This document shows positions 8,120 through 17,493 of a stretch of DNA of 26,789 bases, piece after piece. Below the pieces are notes generated by a model. It made no database searches. It was not told the origin of the DNA and saw nothing but the letters and a program-made list of their open reading frames with translations. Made by a program: the position numbers and the translations under genes. The number at the start of each line of letters is the position of its first letter. The stretch's first letter is position 1. Origin of the DNA: a candidate division Zixibacteria bacterium SM23_81 (GTDB lineage: Bacteria > SM23-81). The DNA is taken from the NCBI GenBank assembly GCA_001304015.1, contig LJUY01000034.1, forward strand, positions 1 to 26,789. The letters are read 5' to 3'.

Positions 8120-10585
8120 TCACTTCGCCGATCGATGGGGTCCCATCAGATAAGTCCGCGCGCGCTCCCAGGGGCCTTTGGTCCATCGCCGGCCCTTCCC
8201 AAGGGTCGTATGTAGCCTGAGCTTGCGCCCATCTGTTGACACGGTCACCGCTCCATCTCTATCGGTACGATATAGATCCACGTTCGCTCGTCGATACCTC
8301 TGCAAAACATCAGGGTGGGGGTGCCCGAACCTGTTGGATTGCCCCACGGAGATAATCGCAACACAGGGTCGAACGAGCCGAAGAAAGGCCCTGGAACTCG
8401 AGGTCTGTGATCCGTGGTGGGGCACCTTCAACACCGTGCTATTGAGCCGGCAGCCCCTCCTCCAAAGTTCTTCCTCGGTTTCCCTCTCGATGTCTCCGGC
8501 GAACAGAAAACTGATCTCCCCATACTGGACCCTGAGGACCACGGAGGCGTTGTTGAGCCCAAATGGTGCCTCCCCATTTCCGGTCACGAATTTTTCCGTA
8601 GGATGGAGCACGGCCACCTGCACTCCGGGGCAGATCTCCAGCTGATCTCCAGCCCGCACCTCTCGATAGGTCACTTCAGGGACTTGGGCTAACTCAAGAA
8701 AGCGGAGATACGTCGCGGTCAGATGTTTGGCCCCACCATCCAGCACCAGTCTGACGGGGATCTCTTCTAGCACTGCTGGTAGCCCACCCACATGATCGTT
8801 ATCGGCGTGGGTCAGCACAACCACATCCAAGCGACGCAAGCCAATTCGCCTCAGATAGGGACAGATCACTCTCTCTCCGCAGTCATAGACCGCCTTTCTC
8901 TCACCGCCGTCGATGAGCATAGCCCTCCCGTTAGGAAAACGAACTAAGGCAGCATCCCCCTGTCCCACATCAAAAAAGACAACGGATAGCCGCTCGTCGT
9001 CTTCTAGAGCCCGTTGCCCGGCTAAAAGATTGAGCAGGAGCAGACCCCCAAAGAGGAATGTCCTCCGAGCTGCCAAAGACCGCTTGAAATTGGAGCCCAA
9101 GATAAGAAATCCATAGTAGAGAATGATAAACATCCCCGTGGGCCGAGGCGCCTGGAGGTAGGCAAAGGGGAGAGAGGAGGCCAAATTCACCAACCTCAGT
9201 AGTACCGACAACAGAACCCAATTGGCGGTGGCATAAAGTCTCGCAAGTGTCATGCTGACAATCCCAAGAATGGCCGAGGTGAAACCCAAAGCAACTATCA
9301 GCCCGATAAGAGGCACTACGAACAGGTTAGCCACAACGGAGATCACGGGGATTTTCTGGAAATAGTAAGCGATAATGGGAAGAGTTCCCAGTTGTGCTGA
9401 GACAGAGACCAGGAAACCGGAGCAGACCCACCTGACCCACTGGGGGGAAGATGTGTTCACAATAGGTCGAAAAAGATCTACCAGCCGCTCATGAAAATAG
9501 ACGATGGAGAGAGTGGCCACAAAGGATAGCTGAAAGCCCAGTTCGAATAAGGATTGTGGACTCCATAACAAAAGAACCAGGCCTGCGAAGGCGATGGCGT
9601 TCAGAAGATCCGATTCTCTCTCCAGCAGACGGCCCACCATGACCACCGCAGCCATAATGGTGGCCCTGACCACTGAAGGTCTCAACTCGACCACATACAT
9701 GTAAAGAAAAACCAGAGCCAGAGTGAGAAAAGTGGCCTGCACCTCTTTCAGACGCAGAGCTCGAAAAAAGGACAAGAAAATACCTACAATAAGCCCCACG
9801 TGAAGGCCTGAAACGGCCAGGACGTGGATCACGCCGGAATCGGAGAAGGCTTTCATCACTTCCGGTGGCAGTCCCCTCCTTTCCCCCAATAAGACACCGA
9901 GTAAGAGATCTTTCGGTGGACCCGTTAAGGTCCCCGAAACGACCCCATCGAGGTGTTGGCGGACGGCCCGCACCACTCCCTGCCACCATCTCAGTTTTCC
10001 CTCCCCGATCACCAAGATTGATTCCGATCGCAGGCTCATAACGACGTAGATGGAGCGGCGAGCTAGATATGCTTGATAGTCAAATTCACCCGGATTTCTG
10101 GCTTTTTCAGGAGGCCGCAGCCGTCCGCGTAGTCTAACTTGATCGCCATAACCCAACTGTCCCCGGAAATCCCTGACCCTGAGCCAGACCTTACCGCAAA
10201 CTTTGGCGAGTCCAGTGCCGCAGTCGAGGGCCGCCGCCTCTAAGAGCAACGCGGCATTCTCACCCTTCAGAACGGGTTCGGAAACCACTCTGCCCTGAAT
10301 GACTACAGGCTCGGTTATGTTGCCAAGATGAACGATGTGATGGACAGGAAAAAGGCGGGTGCGAATCTCGTATTGAGAGCAGGCCACCAAAAGGAGGGCA
10401 ATGGCCAATAGCCAGGAGGAAACTGTTGCCTCCTTCCGGTGGTGACGAAAGAACAGACAGATGCCTGTGAGAAAGATGGCCGCGACCAATAGCGGCCAGA
10501 GGGGCGGGTTAGATCGATACCCCAGTAGAATGCCCGCCGCATACAGGGCGGCCACGATGAGGGCGGGACGACGTGTTGGAATCAT
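8120..10585 (-). CDS. comEC: ComEC/Rec2 family DNA-uptake channel protein
   Basis: An 821-residue polytopic membrane protein with the full ComEC architecture. There are N-terminal membrane helices and an OB-like DUF4131 region (about 25-190), then the central Competence domain with VIHVLAVSGLHVGLIVGI (about 250-270) and many helices to about residue 510. A C-terminal metallo-beta-lactamase-like domain carries LTHADNDHVGG (about 591-601), FAGDIE near 698 and VPHHGSQTSS near 722. In naturally competent bacteria ComEC forms the inner-membrane channel for single-stranded DNA, and the C-terminal domain is a putative nuclease. All expected metal-binding motifs are present, so it looks functional. 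No other competence genes are in view. The ATG at 10585 has only a weak ribosome site. I found no clear promoter directly upstream; the preceding 600 bases hold a pseudogene and a terminator. Confidence 0.93.
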   Translation of the reverse strand: MIPTRRPALIVAALYAAGILLGYRSNPPLWPLLVAAIFLTGICLFFRHHRKEATVSSWLLAIALLLVACSQYEIRTRLFPVHHIVHLGNITEPVVIQGRVVSEPVLKGENAALLLEAAALDCGTGLAKVCGKVWLRVRDFRGQLGYGDQVRLRGRLRPPEKARNPGEFDYQAYLARRSIYVVMSLRSESILVIGEGKLRWWQGVVRAVRQHLDGVVSGTLTGPPKDLLLGVLLGERRGLPPEVMKAFSDSGVIHVLAVSGLHVGLIVGIFLSFFRALRLKEVQATFLTLALVFLYMYVVELRPSVVRATIMAAVVMVGRLLERESDLLNAIAFAGLVLLLWSPQSLFELGFQLSFVATLSIVYFHERLVDLFRPIVNTSSPQWVRWVCSGFLVSVSAQLGTLPIIAYYFQKIPVISVVANLFVVPLIGLIVALGFTSAILGIVSMTLARLYATANWVLLSVLLRLVNLASSLPFAYLQAPRPTGMFIILYYGFLILGSNFKRSLAARRTFLFGGLLLLNLLAGQRALEDDERLSVVFFDVGQGDAALVRFPNGRAMLIDGGERKAVYDCGERVICPYLRRIGLRRLDVVVLTHADNDHVGGLPAVLEEIPVRLVLDGGAKHLTATYLRFLELAQVPEVTYREVRAGDQLEICPGVQVAVLHPTEKFVTGNGEAPFGLNNASVVLRVQYGEISFLFAGDIERETEEELWRRGCRLNSTVLKVPHHGSQTSSSRAFLRLVRPCVAIISVGQSNRFGHPHPDVLQRYRRANVDLYRTDRDGAVTVSTDGRKLRLHTTLGKGRRWTKGPWERARTYLMGPHRSAK

Positions 10586-10690
10586 GATAGCGGAGCCGCA
10601 GAAGTATGTTGTTCAGGGGCTTAGCCGGAAAAAGGCCGGTTCAGCAATACGTCCCCAAGCTCCGCTCGCATCGTTCCCGGATAAGTTTGG

Positions 10691-11116
10691 TCACAGGGAT
10701 AGAATGGGTATTCTCTCCCGCTTCAGGAGAGCCGCGGTCACGCCATCGCCGACAACCACTCTGCCACCTCGGTAGATTTGGCCATAACCACAGGAGGGGC
10801 TCCATTGATTCAACACGGCCTTTTGGACACTGAATAGCCGGGCTATTTTGACCTCCCTGAGCTCCTTTGTTGAACTCCTGAGTGACGTCGGTGCCATCCC
10901 TAGTGAAAATATTCGATCTGCCGGCTAAGACATCCTGGCCGCTTCCGATGGTAATATCAGCATAAGATCTCGCAGTGTACAGGCCGCCCAGTTGCTCAAG
11001 ACACACCGGGACTACTGTATCGGATGCAACCAAATCCCCGGTCTGCTTTGATAAACAGTACCCCAGTCTTATCGGCATTTGATCCCCAAGAGAGAGGCGG
11101 TGATGAGAATGCTCTC
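10691..11116 (-). pseudogene. Decayed DUF523 / TudS-like gene
   Basis: Three frames read together give a DUF523 protein, the family that includes the [4Fe-4S] thiouracil desulfidase TudS. Segment one (from about 11116) has ILITASLLGIKCR, equivalent to the family's SACLLG-x-x-CRYDG; the codon after CR, where Tyr is expected, is TAA. Segment two, in another frame, has VVPVCLEQLGGLYTAR and GTDVTQEFNKGA. Segment three, in a further frame, has WSPSCGYGQIYRGG and GDGVTAALLKRERIPILS, ending at the TGA at 10691. So there is one nonsense codon, two frameshifts and no good start codon, and the first cluster cysteine (SAC) is replaced by Ser. The second and third cysteines remain. It lies just after the M23 terminator and before comEC, with no visible promoter. 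Sequencing error could explain single shifts but not the whole set together with the cysteine loss. Confidence 0.8.
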
Positions 11117-11127
11117 AGGATCGCCTT

Positions 11128-11159
11128 AAAAAAAAGCCGATTGACTTTGAACAATCGGC
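11128..11159 (-). terminator. Intrinsic terminator of the M23 peptidase gene
   Basis: On the minus strand GCCGATTG (11152-11159), an 8-base loop and CAATCGGC (11136-11143) form a perfect 8-bp stem followed by eight T (11128-11135). It lies 63 bases after the M23 peptidase stop. It is the clearest terminator in the window. Confidence 0.9.
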
Positions 11160-11222
11160 ATACATAAATGGCATTTTTCGATCTCCTGTTGGCAAACCTT
11201 GATGGCGTGATCGAAAACTCTT

Positions 11223-12146
11223 TTAATCCACGACGACGTCGGGTAAAATGTACTTCAAAGGATTCACAGCCCGACCTTCAACCCGCACCTCGTAATGGAG
11301 ATGTGGACCAGTGGATCGCCCGCTATTGCCCAGAGTGGCGATGACCTGTCCCCGTTTAATCCGCTCTCCCTTCTGCACCTTGATGGAATCTAGGTGTGCG
11401 TAAGCGGTTTTGTATCCGTAACCATGATCCGCAACCACCATCCATCCGTAGTCGGTCTTCCACCCCTTTTCGACGATTCTACCCGCAGCAGTGGCAACGA
11501 CGGGGCTTCCCACGCGATTGACGATGTCAATGCCCTCATGGGGACGGCGGCGTTTGGTAAAGGGATCCAGACAAGGCCCGTAACCTCTTGATATATAGCC
11601 AGAAGTTGGCCAGATAGTGGGGGTATGCTCCAGCCTTTCCCGGTTTTTCTGGAAGGCGTTTTGCACTTCCTGAAAGCTCTGCTTCTCTAACTTCGCCTGC
11701 CGCAGGAGTTGATCCAAATCCGCTGACACACCATTGGGAGAGATTTCCGCTGTCTCGCTGGACAAACGCGAGCCAGCGAGATCCTCATTACTCTGGCCGC
11801 CGACGCCGACTTTCCTGACATCAGGATCGATCTCCGACAGATCGGCCATGGTCCTAAGGATCTTCTCCCTCTCCATCAGTTCGGCCATCTGCATTTGAAA
11901 CTCCAAGACGCTATCGTCCAGGTGTGTCACTTGCGCTCGCAGATAAGAATTTTCTCTGCGCAGCCTCGCCAGAGCTACGGCATCCTTAGCCTTCCCAGCA
12001 TATTGAATGGCCAGAAACGCTGTGGTGGTCAGCAACAACGCCAGGCCCAAAATGAGGATTCGCCCCTGGGTTGAACTTGCCCGATAACTTTTTACGTCAC
12101 CATTGTCCTCTGGAACCACCAGAATGGAATACCGTCTTTTCCTCAT
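11223..12146 (-). CDS. M23 (LytM-type) metallopeptidase, inner-membrane anchored
   Basis: A 307-residue protein with a basic cytoplasmic N-terminus and one membrane helix (about 29-50). A coiled coil follows (about 54-100, with LARLRRENSYLRAQ), then a linker and a C-terminal M23 domain (about 175-300). The zinc ligands are intact: His203 and Asp207 in HEGIDIVNRVG and His284 in PHLHYE, with the catalytic His251 in AYAHLD. Active M23 enzymes cut peptidoglycan cross-links; membrane-anchored coiled-coil versions act in cell division or cell-shape control. The cleavage site specificity is not readable. The ATG at 12146 has AAGGAAGG upstream. It has its own promoter just after the sigma-factor gene and a strong terminator, so it is probably transcribed alone. 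Confidence 0.9.
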   Translation of the reverse strand: MRKRRYSILVVPEDNGDVKSYRASSTQGRILILGLALLLTTTAFLAIQYAGKAKDAVALARLRRENSYLRAQVTHLDDSVLEFQMQMAELMEREKILRTMADLSEIDPDVRKVGVGGQSNEDLAGSRLSSETAEISPNGVSADLDQLLRQAKLEKQSFQEVQNAFQKNRERLEHTPTIWPTSGYISRGYGPCLDPFTKRRRPHEGIDIVNRVGSPVVATAAGRIVEKGWKTDYGWMVVADHGYGYKTAYAHLDSIKVQKGERIKRGQVIATLGNSGRSTGPHLHYEVRVEGRAVNPLKYILPDVVVD

Positions 12147-12196
12147 CAGCCCTTCCTTGTAAGTTCACTATATGACAGAAGCAACCGAATCGACAA

Positions 12197-12225
12197 AGAA
12201 TAATACCTTTGCTCACAATTGTCAA
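12197..12225 (-). promoter_or_regulatory. Sigma70-type promoter for the M23 peptidase gene
   Basis: Minus strand TTGACA (12220-12225), a 17-base spacer and TATTCT (12197-12202). It lies within 35 bases of the sigma-factor stop, and the predicted start near 12190 gives a leader of about 45 bases. Confidence 0.8.
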
Positions 12226-12259
12226 GGACTTTTTAATCCGAGCTCAGATTTATCGAAGC

Positions 12260-13117
12260 CTAATTCAAATATGCTCTTAACCTCTTGCTCCGCGAGGTGT
12301 GCCGCAGGCGGAGAATGGCTTTCTCCTTTATCTGCCGCACCCTCTCTCGTGTGAGACCAAATTTACTACCTATCTCCTCTAGCGTGTAAGCCCGGTTTCT
12401 ATCGATGCCGAAATAGAGGCTGACCACCTCCGCCTCCCTGACTGTCAAAGTATCCAGGGCTTTGGCGATCTCTATTTTCAAGGACTCGTCCAGCAGAGCG
12501 TCGTCCGGGGCTGGCTGAAGCTCGTTGACGAGGACATCTAACAGAGAGTTGTCCTCTCCGTGGCAAAAGGGAGCATCTAAGGAGAGATGGCTGTTGGAGA
12601 TTTTAAGGGTATCCGTGACCTCCAGAGGGCTCATCTCTAACTCCTTGGCGATCTCCTCGGCACTAGGCTCTCGGCCAAACTCCTGCTCCAGTGTGCTGGA
12701 AGCCTTTCCGATCCTATGCAGAGCCCCCACACGATTCAGGGGCAGCCGGACGATACGGGATTGCTCAGCCAGAGCCTGAAGAATTGCCTGACGTATCCAC
12801 CACACGGCGTAAGAGATGAATTTGAATCCCCGGGTTTCGTCAAAACGCTGAGCTGCTTTGATGAGCCCGATATTGCCTTCATTCACCAGATCGGCCAAGG
12901 AAAGCCCCTGGTTCTGATACTGCTTGGCTACGCTGACCACAAAACGCAGATTCGCTCTAGTGAGCTTATCCAAGGCTTTTCGATCTCCCTGGCGGATTCG
13001 TCGGGCCAGCTGAATCTCCTCCTCAGCTGTGAGCAGAGGAGTCTCCCCGATCTCCTGAAGATACAGATCTAAAGAACGGTTTTCGTCTCGAAATCTTCGG
13101 CTGCGCCCACCCCTCAT
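12260..13117 (-). CDS. rpoD: Primary-type RNA polymerase sigma factor (short RpoD/SigA)
   Basis: A 285-residue sigma70-family protein with regions 1.2 to 4 and no region 1.1. Region 1.2 has [18 protein letters not shown]. Region 2 has [38 protein letters not shown] and [15 protein letters not shown], covering core binding and -10 recognition. Region 3 has [11 protein letters not shown], and region 4 has [20 protein letters not shown], the -35-binding helix-turn-helix. The length and sequence match the primary sigma factors of Bacteroidetes/Chlorobi and relatives, and the conserved region 2.3-2.4 core supports a housekeeping rather than alternative role. I chose the ATG at 13117, with GAGGAG 8 bases upstream; a TTG five codons earlier is inside that site. 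It follows the HtrA gene by 60 bases and is probably co-transcribed with it. Confidence 0.9.
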   Translation of the reverse strand: MRGGRSRRFRDENRSLDLYLQEIGETPLLTAEEEIQLARRIRQGDRKALDKLTRANLRFVVSVAKQYQNQGLSLADLVNEGNIGLIKAAQRFDETRGFKFISYAVWWIRQAILQALAEQSRIVRLPLNRVGALHRIGKASSTLEQEFGREPSAEEIAKELEMSPLEVTDTLKISNSHLSLDAPFCHGEDNSLLDVLVNELQPAPDDALLDESLKIEIAKALDTLTVREAEVVSLYFGIDRNRAYTLEEIGSKFGLTRERVRQIKEKAILRLRHTSRSKRLRAYLN

Positions 13118-13177
13118 TCGCAAACTCCTCAATTTCAGATTGACGAACAGGCCTGCTTATCCCAAGGATAAAGACAA

Positions 13178-14686
13178 CTACTCCGGCTTCACGGCCACGA
13201 AACTGGTCTGGTCTCCGCGTTTGATGAGGAAGAGGATGGCCTTTTTCTGGCCTTCTAGAGAGCGCATGATGTGGTTATAATCATCGACATCCTCAACTTC
13301 CTTGCTGCTAATCCTCAGGATGACGTCGCCCATGGCGATGCCTTTGTCGTCAGCCGGGCTACCCACCTCCACACGAGTGACCACCACACCCCGCTCCTCC
13401 TGCAGGCCATACCTGCGGGCAAAATCGCCACCAACGTCTTCCACTTCGATCCCCAACCATGAGGACTTCTCCTCAGCTTCCTCGTCTCTCGAGGCCAGAC
13501 CCAAATATTCGGCTCGATCGCCCAAGACAACCGTCAGGGTCTTTTTCTTGCCGTTTCGAACGATCCCCATGCTGACCTTACTCCCCGGATGCTTCTCAGC
13601 CACCATCAACCGGAATTGCTTCACCGTCTTAACGCTTTGACCATCAAATGTGACGATGATATCTCCCACCTCCAGACCGCCCTTCTGTGCCGGGGTATTC
13701 TCATTGACCTGACCCACCAGAACTCCTTCGGTAGAGGATAACTCCTTGGCTTCGGCGATGTCAGCGGTGATTTCCTGTGGCAACATGCCCAGGTATCCTC
13801 TGGTCACCTTTCCCCGAGCCATGAGCTCCTCGCTGACCTTCTTGGCCATGTTGACGGGAATGGCGAAGCCGATGCCTTGACCCCTCACGTTGATGGCCGT
13901 GTTGATGCCGATGACCTCTCCCCTTATATTCATCAGGGGGCCGCCGCTGTTTCCGAAGTTGATGGAGGCATCGGTCTGGATGAAATTCTGATACGCCGGA
14001 GTGCCTCCCACGATATCCAGATTGGAGCGCCCTTTGGCGCTGATCACTCCCACGGTCACCGTTCGGTCCAGGCCAAATGGATTGCCCACGGCAATGGCCC
14101 AGTCGCCCACTTGAATTTCATCGGAATTCCCCAGGACGGCCACATCTTCAGAGGGCAATAGCTGGTCGGTTTCAAGTTTGATGAGGGCCACATCCGTCTC
14201 CGGATCCTGCCCAACAACCTTGGCTCGGTACTCCCGATCGTCGGAGAGGCGAACCTTAATCTCCTCAGCTCCCCGAATGACATGATTGTTGGTCAAAATG
14301 TGTCCCTCACGATCGATGATCACGCCCGAGCCTAAGCTCTGCTCCTTCATCTTGCGGCGCTCGCGAGGCTCCTCCCTAAAAGGATCCTCGAAAAACCTGA
14401 AGGGTAACCATGGTTGCACGGCGCGTTCGGTGATGCGCTCAGCGCTGATGTTCACCACTGTGAGCTTGACCTTCTGGGCGACAGCCACGAAAGGGCTGTT
14501 ATCGAAGCCGAACCCGATTCCCTCATCCGCCGTGGAGCTGATAGCCTCCGGAGCAGTGCGGGCATTGGGACGAGGCGAAAGGCTCAGGTTGGAGGCAATG
14601 AGCACCCCGATGAGGATGAAGAGGGCTGCCAGCACACAGGTGATCAACAGATTTTTGGCCGTCTGAAGTGAACTATGCACAGACAT
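13178..14686 (-). CDS. HtrA/Deg-family periplasmic serine protease
   Basis: A 502-residue Deg protease. An N-terminal hydrophobic segment (about 11-34) is a signal peptide or anchor. The trypsin-like domain holds the complete triad: His135 in LTNNHVIRGA, Asp165 in TDVALIKL and Ser247 in FGNSGGPL. Two PDZ domains follow, one beginning at GYLGMLPQEI (about 295-390) and one at WLGIEVEDVG to the C-terminus. Such enzymes degrade or refold misfolded envelope proteins and assemble as trimers or larger cages. The acidic/basic run between residues 98 and 118 matches the LA loop position. DegP, DegQ and related symbols cannot be told apart here. The ATG at 14686 has GGGGAGGAG upstream. It sits between the small coiled-coil gene and the sigma-factor gene in what looks like one long operon, linking envelope quality control with the transcription machinery. 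Confidence 0.93.
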   Translation of the reverse strand: MSVHSSLQTAKNLLITCVLAALFILIGVLIASNLSLSPRPNARTAPEAISSTADEGIGFGFDNSPFVAVAQKVKLTVVNISAERITERAVQPWLPFRFFEDPFREEPRERRKMKEQSLGSGVIIDREGHILTNNHVIRGAEEIKVRLSDDREYRAKVVGQDPETDVALIKLETDQLLPSEDVAVLGNSDEIQVGDWAIAVGNPFGLDRTVTVGVISAKGRSNLDIVGGTPAYQNFIQTDASINFGNSGGPLMNIRGEVIGINTAINVRGQGIGFAIPVNMAKKVSEELMARGKVTRGYLGMLPQEITADIAEAKELSSTEGVLVGQVNENTPAQKGGLEVGDIIVTFDGQSVKTVKQFRLMVAEKHPGSKVSMGIVRNGKKKTLTVVLGDRAEYLGLASRDEEAEEKSSWLGIEVEDVGGDFARRYGLQEERGVVVTRVEVGSPADDKGIAMGDVILRISSKEVEDVDDYNHIMRSLEGQKKAILFLIKRGDQTSFVAVKPE

Positions 14687-14788
14687 CTTACTCCTCCCCT
14701 GAGATTGAGCTAAAGAAACGGAACCGCTCTCTATCCGATGAAAGATTACTCAGATGCCTCCCGAAAACTGCTGCGAATGTGAATTCTA

Positions 14789-15097
14789 TCAGGACGAGGT
14801 TTCTCCCCTGGCCCGCTGGATTTCCTCTTCTTTCGCCTTCAGCTGCCTTTCCAGGCGTTTCACCTGATCGATGAGCTGCTTGACCTCTTTGCGGTCGGCG
14901 ATAGCCGTGGTTTTTTCCTCGGCCACCATATGATACACTTTCCCCCCCAGCTCAGCAAAGGTTCTTCCGATTTTGCGTCGGATGGTGACCACGTCGATCT
15001 TACCTTTGCCGACTTTGGCCAGCTCCTCGGTTTTCTCCGCAGCAGTCAAAAAACCTTCTTTGAGACCCTCTCTGATTCTCTCCCACAGACTCTCCAC
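14789..15097 (-). CDS. Small coiled-coil protein of unknown function
   Basis: About 102 residues, highly charged, without a signal peptide or membrane segment. The first part has SLWERIREGLKEGFLTAAEK. A central basic stretch reads VVTIRRKIGRTFAELGGKVY, and the C-terminal third (IDQVKRLERQLKAKEEEIQR) is a clear coiled coil. I do not recognise a named family with certainty; small proteins of this pattern occur in FCB-type genomes. The start is uncertain. The GTG at 15097 has CAGGGGG 6 bases upstream, while an in-frame ATG at 15115 directly follows the kbl TAG stop but has no ribosome site. The tight link to kbl and the following HtrA gene suggests co-transcription. The sequence looks under coding constraint (charged heptads, good ribosome site), so I believe it is real. 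Confidence 0.72.
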   Translation of the reverse strand: MESLWERIREGLKEGFLTAAEKTEELAKVGKGKIDVVTIRRKIGRTFAELGGKVYHMVAEEKTTAIADRKEVKQLIDQVKRLERQLKAKEEEIQRARGETSS

Positions 15098-15115
15098 TGC
15101 GTTCCCCCTGAGCAT

Positions 15116-16303
15116 CTAAATCACGTTGTATTTTTTGCCCACCTTGGTGAAAGCTGCGATGGCCTTATCCAGATTCTCCCTCGTGTGCGCTGCCGAGAGC
15201 TGCACACGAATTCGGGCCTGACCCTTAGGCACCACCGGATAGTAGAAGCCGATGACGTAGATCCCCTCTTCAAGGAGGTCCCTAGACATGTCCTGACTCA
15301 ACTTAGCCTCGTACAACATGATGGGAACGATGGGATGAATGCCGGGCTTGATCTCAAATCCCGCAGCGGTCATCTTATCCCGAAAGTATTTCGTGTTCTC
15401 CTCCAGTTTATCGCGCAGCTCAGTTGTCTCGCTAAGTAGATCGAACACGGCTATGGAAGCACCCACTACAGCGGGAGCCAGGGTGTTGGAAAACAGGTAG
15501 GGCCGGCTTCTCTGCCGGAAGAGCTCGATGATTTCCTTGCGTCCAGAGGCAAATCCCCCGGAGGCACCCCCTAGAGCTTTACCCAGGGTACCCGTGATGA
15601 TATCTACTCTGCCCATCACCCTACGATATTCGATGGAGCCCCGGCCAGTTTTGCCCAAAAAGCCCGTGGCGTGTGCATCATCTACCATCACCAGAGAGTC
15701 ATATTTCTCAGCCAGGGCACAGATCTCATCCAGCTTCGCGATATCTCCGTCCATGCTGAAAACGCCGTCGGTGGCGATCAGCCTGTACTTGGTGCTCTGA
15801 GTCTCCTTCAGCTTCTCCTCCAGATCTTGCATATCGCCATGAGCAAAGCGATATCGTTGAGCTTTGCAGAGACGAATGCCATCGATGATGGAGGCGTGGT
15901 TGAGGGCATCTGAGATGATGGCACAGTCTTCGTCCAGAAGAGGCTCAAAAATGCCGCCATTGGCGTCGAAACAAGCCGCGTACAGAATGGTATCGTCCGT
16001 CTGCAGAAACTGAGAGATCTTCTGCTCAAGTCGTTTGTGAATGTCTTGAGTGCCGCAGATAAACCTCACCGAACTCATCCCGTAACCCCATTCGTCCAGG
16101 GTACGATGAGCTGCCTCAATCACCTTGGGGTGAGACGAGAGCCCAAGATAGTTGTTGGCGCAAAAGTTAAGAACCCTCTGGCCTCCCTTTACGGCGATCT
16201 CAGCCGCTTGAGGCCCCGTGATAACCCACTCCTCTTTATAGAGGCCAGCATCGCGAATGTCTTGGATCTCTTTCTGAAGCTCTTTCTGCATCTTTCCAAA
16301 CAT
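15116..16303 (-). CDS. kbl: Glycine C-acetyltransferase (2-amino-3-ketobutyrate CoA ligase)
   Basis: A 395-residue PLP enzyme of the alpha-oxoamine synthase family. It converts 2-amino-3-ketobutyrate and CoA to glycine and acetyl-CoA in the cytoplasm, the second step of threonine breakdown. Visible elements are [14 protein letters not shown] near residue 47, the PLP-stacking His138 in [11 protein letters not shown], Asp209 and His211 in [13 protein letters not shown], and the Schiff-base Lys242 in [13 protein letters not shown]. Length equals the E. coli enzyme (398). It lies 74 bases after tdh, whose product is its substrate, so the pair forms a complete pathway; here tdh comes first, opposite to E. 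coli. AGGAGGGGGAG precedes the ATG at 16303. Other family members (such as BioF) are less likely given the tdh neighbour. Confidence 0.95.
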   Translation of the reverse strand: MFGKMQKELQKEIQDIRDAGLYKEEWVITGPQAAEIAVKGGQRVLNFCANNYLGLSSHPKVIEAAHRTLDEWGYGMSSVRFICGTQDIHKRLEQKISQFLQTDDTILYAACFDANGGIFEPLLDEDCAIISDALNHASIIDGIRLCKAQRYRFAHGDMQDLEEKLKETQSTKYRLIATDGVFSMDGDIAKLDEICALAEKYDSLVMVDDAHATGFLGKTGRGSIEYRRVMGRVDIITGTLGKALGGASGGFASGRKEIIELFRQRSRPYLFSNTLAPAVVGASIAVFDLLSETTELRDKLEENTKYFRDKMTAAGFEIKPGIHPIVPIMLYEAKLSQDMSRDLLEEGIYVIGFYYPVVPKGQARIRVQLSAAHTRENLDKAIAAFTKVGKKYNVI

Positions 16304-16377
16304 CTCCCCCTCCTACACGAAGACAGCGTAATGTGATACCTCAAACGGTTGTCTTAAGTCTCTTTGAATGAATGTAA

Positions 16378-17493
16378 TTATCTCTTTGCCATTCTTGCCT
16401 TAGCCTTCTCGTATTCGCCACGATCCGGAAACAGCACCACCTTGGCAGATTTGCGAGGCCGTTCTATCATCACCTCAAATCCCTTCTCGAAGTCCTCGAG
16501 AGGATAAAGGTGGGTGATGACGGGGGAGATGTCCAGTCGGTTAGAAGCTAATAGGTTACGAACTCGAAACCAGGTGTCGAACATCTTCCGCCCGTTGATC
16601 CCATGCACCTGAGCTCCTTTGAAGACGATCCCGTTGTTGTAATCGATGGGCGTGGGTGAGACGGAGGCGACTCCGAAGGCTGTGAAACGTCCACCCTTAC
16701 GCAGTATCTGAAAGCCCTCTTCCAAAGCCTGGGGACTTCCCGCCATATCCAGAACGACATCGGCGCCATACCCATAAGTATGATCCTGGATATACTGGAC
16801 ACGATCCACATCTTCTTGGTTGGCGTAAAGCAGATGATCGGCACCCATTCGTTTCCCGATCTCCATGTTCACATCGTACTTACCCACCAGAAAGATATTG
16901 GCCACGCCGCAAACCCGAGCTACTCCCACGGCGAACAGGGCGATGGGGCCATCACCGATGATGGCCATGCTCCTACCTGCCACATCGTAATCCTCTCCCA
17001 AGACAGCATACGTGGCATTGCCCAACGGCTCCTGGACAGTGGCGAATTCCGGAGGAATGGCTCTGTCATTGATCCAGCAGACCGATTCTGGAACAGCGAA
17101 GTATTCGGCAAAAGCCCCATTGCAGTCCACACCCAAGATAGACAGGTTGGCACAGATATGTTCCTGCCCGGTGAGGCACTGGATACACCGTTTGCATGGA
17201 ATGTGGGTCTCAGCAGAGATGTAATCGCCCACCCGGGCCTTTTTCACCTGCGAGCCCACCTCCACCACCTCACCGGCCACCTCATGGCCCAAAATCTGAG
17301 GTAAGTTCTCTCCGCCAATGCGTCCCTGGGACCAAGGATCCCATTTGTAAATATGCACATCTGTCCCGCATATGGAAGTGGCATTGACCTTTACCAAAAC
17401 TTGATCAGGAGCAATCTGGGGAACATCCACAGAAAGCCAGCGAGCTCCCAGGGCGGGTTCTGTTTTCACCACGGCTTGCATCTTCTCTGGCAT
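16378..17493 (-). CDS. tdh: L-threonine 3-dehydrogenase (zinc, MDR family)
   Basis: A 371-residue zinc-dependent medium-chain dehydrogenase. It oxidises L-threonine to 2-amino-3-ketobutyrate with NAD+ in the cytoplasm. Catalytic zinc residues are Cys42 in ATSICGTDVHIYKWD and His70-Glu71 in LGHEVAGE; Cys100, Cys103, Cys106 and Cys114 form the structural zinc site. The nucleotide-binding fold shows SMAIIGDGPIALFAVGVARV. Length exceeds E. coli Tdh (341) by a C-terminal extension of roughly 30 residues. The ATG at 17493 is chosen because GGGAGG lies 7 bases upstream; an ATG five codons earlier overlaps that site. kbl follows directly. It lies downstream of a strong promoter and a frameshifted short ORF whose reading frame overlaps the start of tdh. 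Confidence 0.93.
   Translation of the reverse strand: MPEKMQAVVKTEPALGARWLSVDVPQIAPDQVLVKVNATSICGTDVHIYKWDPWSQGRIGGENLPQILGHEVAGEVVEVGSQVKKARVGDYISAETHIPCKRCIQCLTGQEHICANLSILGVDCNGAFAEYFAVPESVCWINDRAIPPEFATVQEPLGNATYAVLGEDYDVAGRSMAIIGDGPIALFAVGVARVCGVANIFLVGKYDVNMEIGKRMGADHLLYANQEDVDRVQYIQDHTYGYGADVVLDMAGSPQALEEGFQILRKGGRFTAFGVASVSPTPIDYNNGIVFKGAQVHGINGRKMFDTWFRVRNLLASNRLDISPVITHLYPLEDFEKGFEVMIERPRKSAKVVLFPDRGEYEKAKARMAKR

Noticed and set aside
10618-10640. Terminator after the DUF523 pseudogene
   Set aside because: Only a 4-bp CCGG pairing is possible, with no T-run after it.
10641-11078. A 145-residue intact protein
   Set aside because: Only its first part matches DUF523; the last third is the wrong frame, and the true family sequence continues in another frame, so it is a pseudogene.
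12236-12252. Terminator after the sigma-factor gene
   Set aside because: The inverted repeat has no loop and is followed by A rather than T on the transcribed strand.
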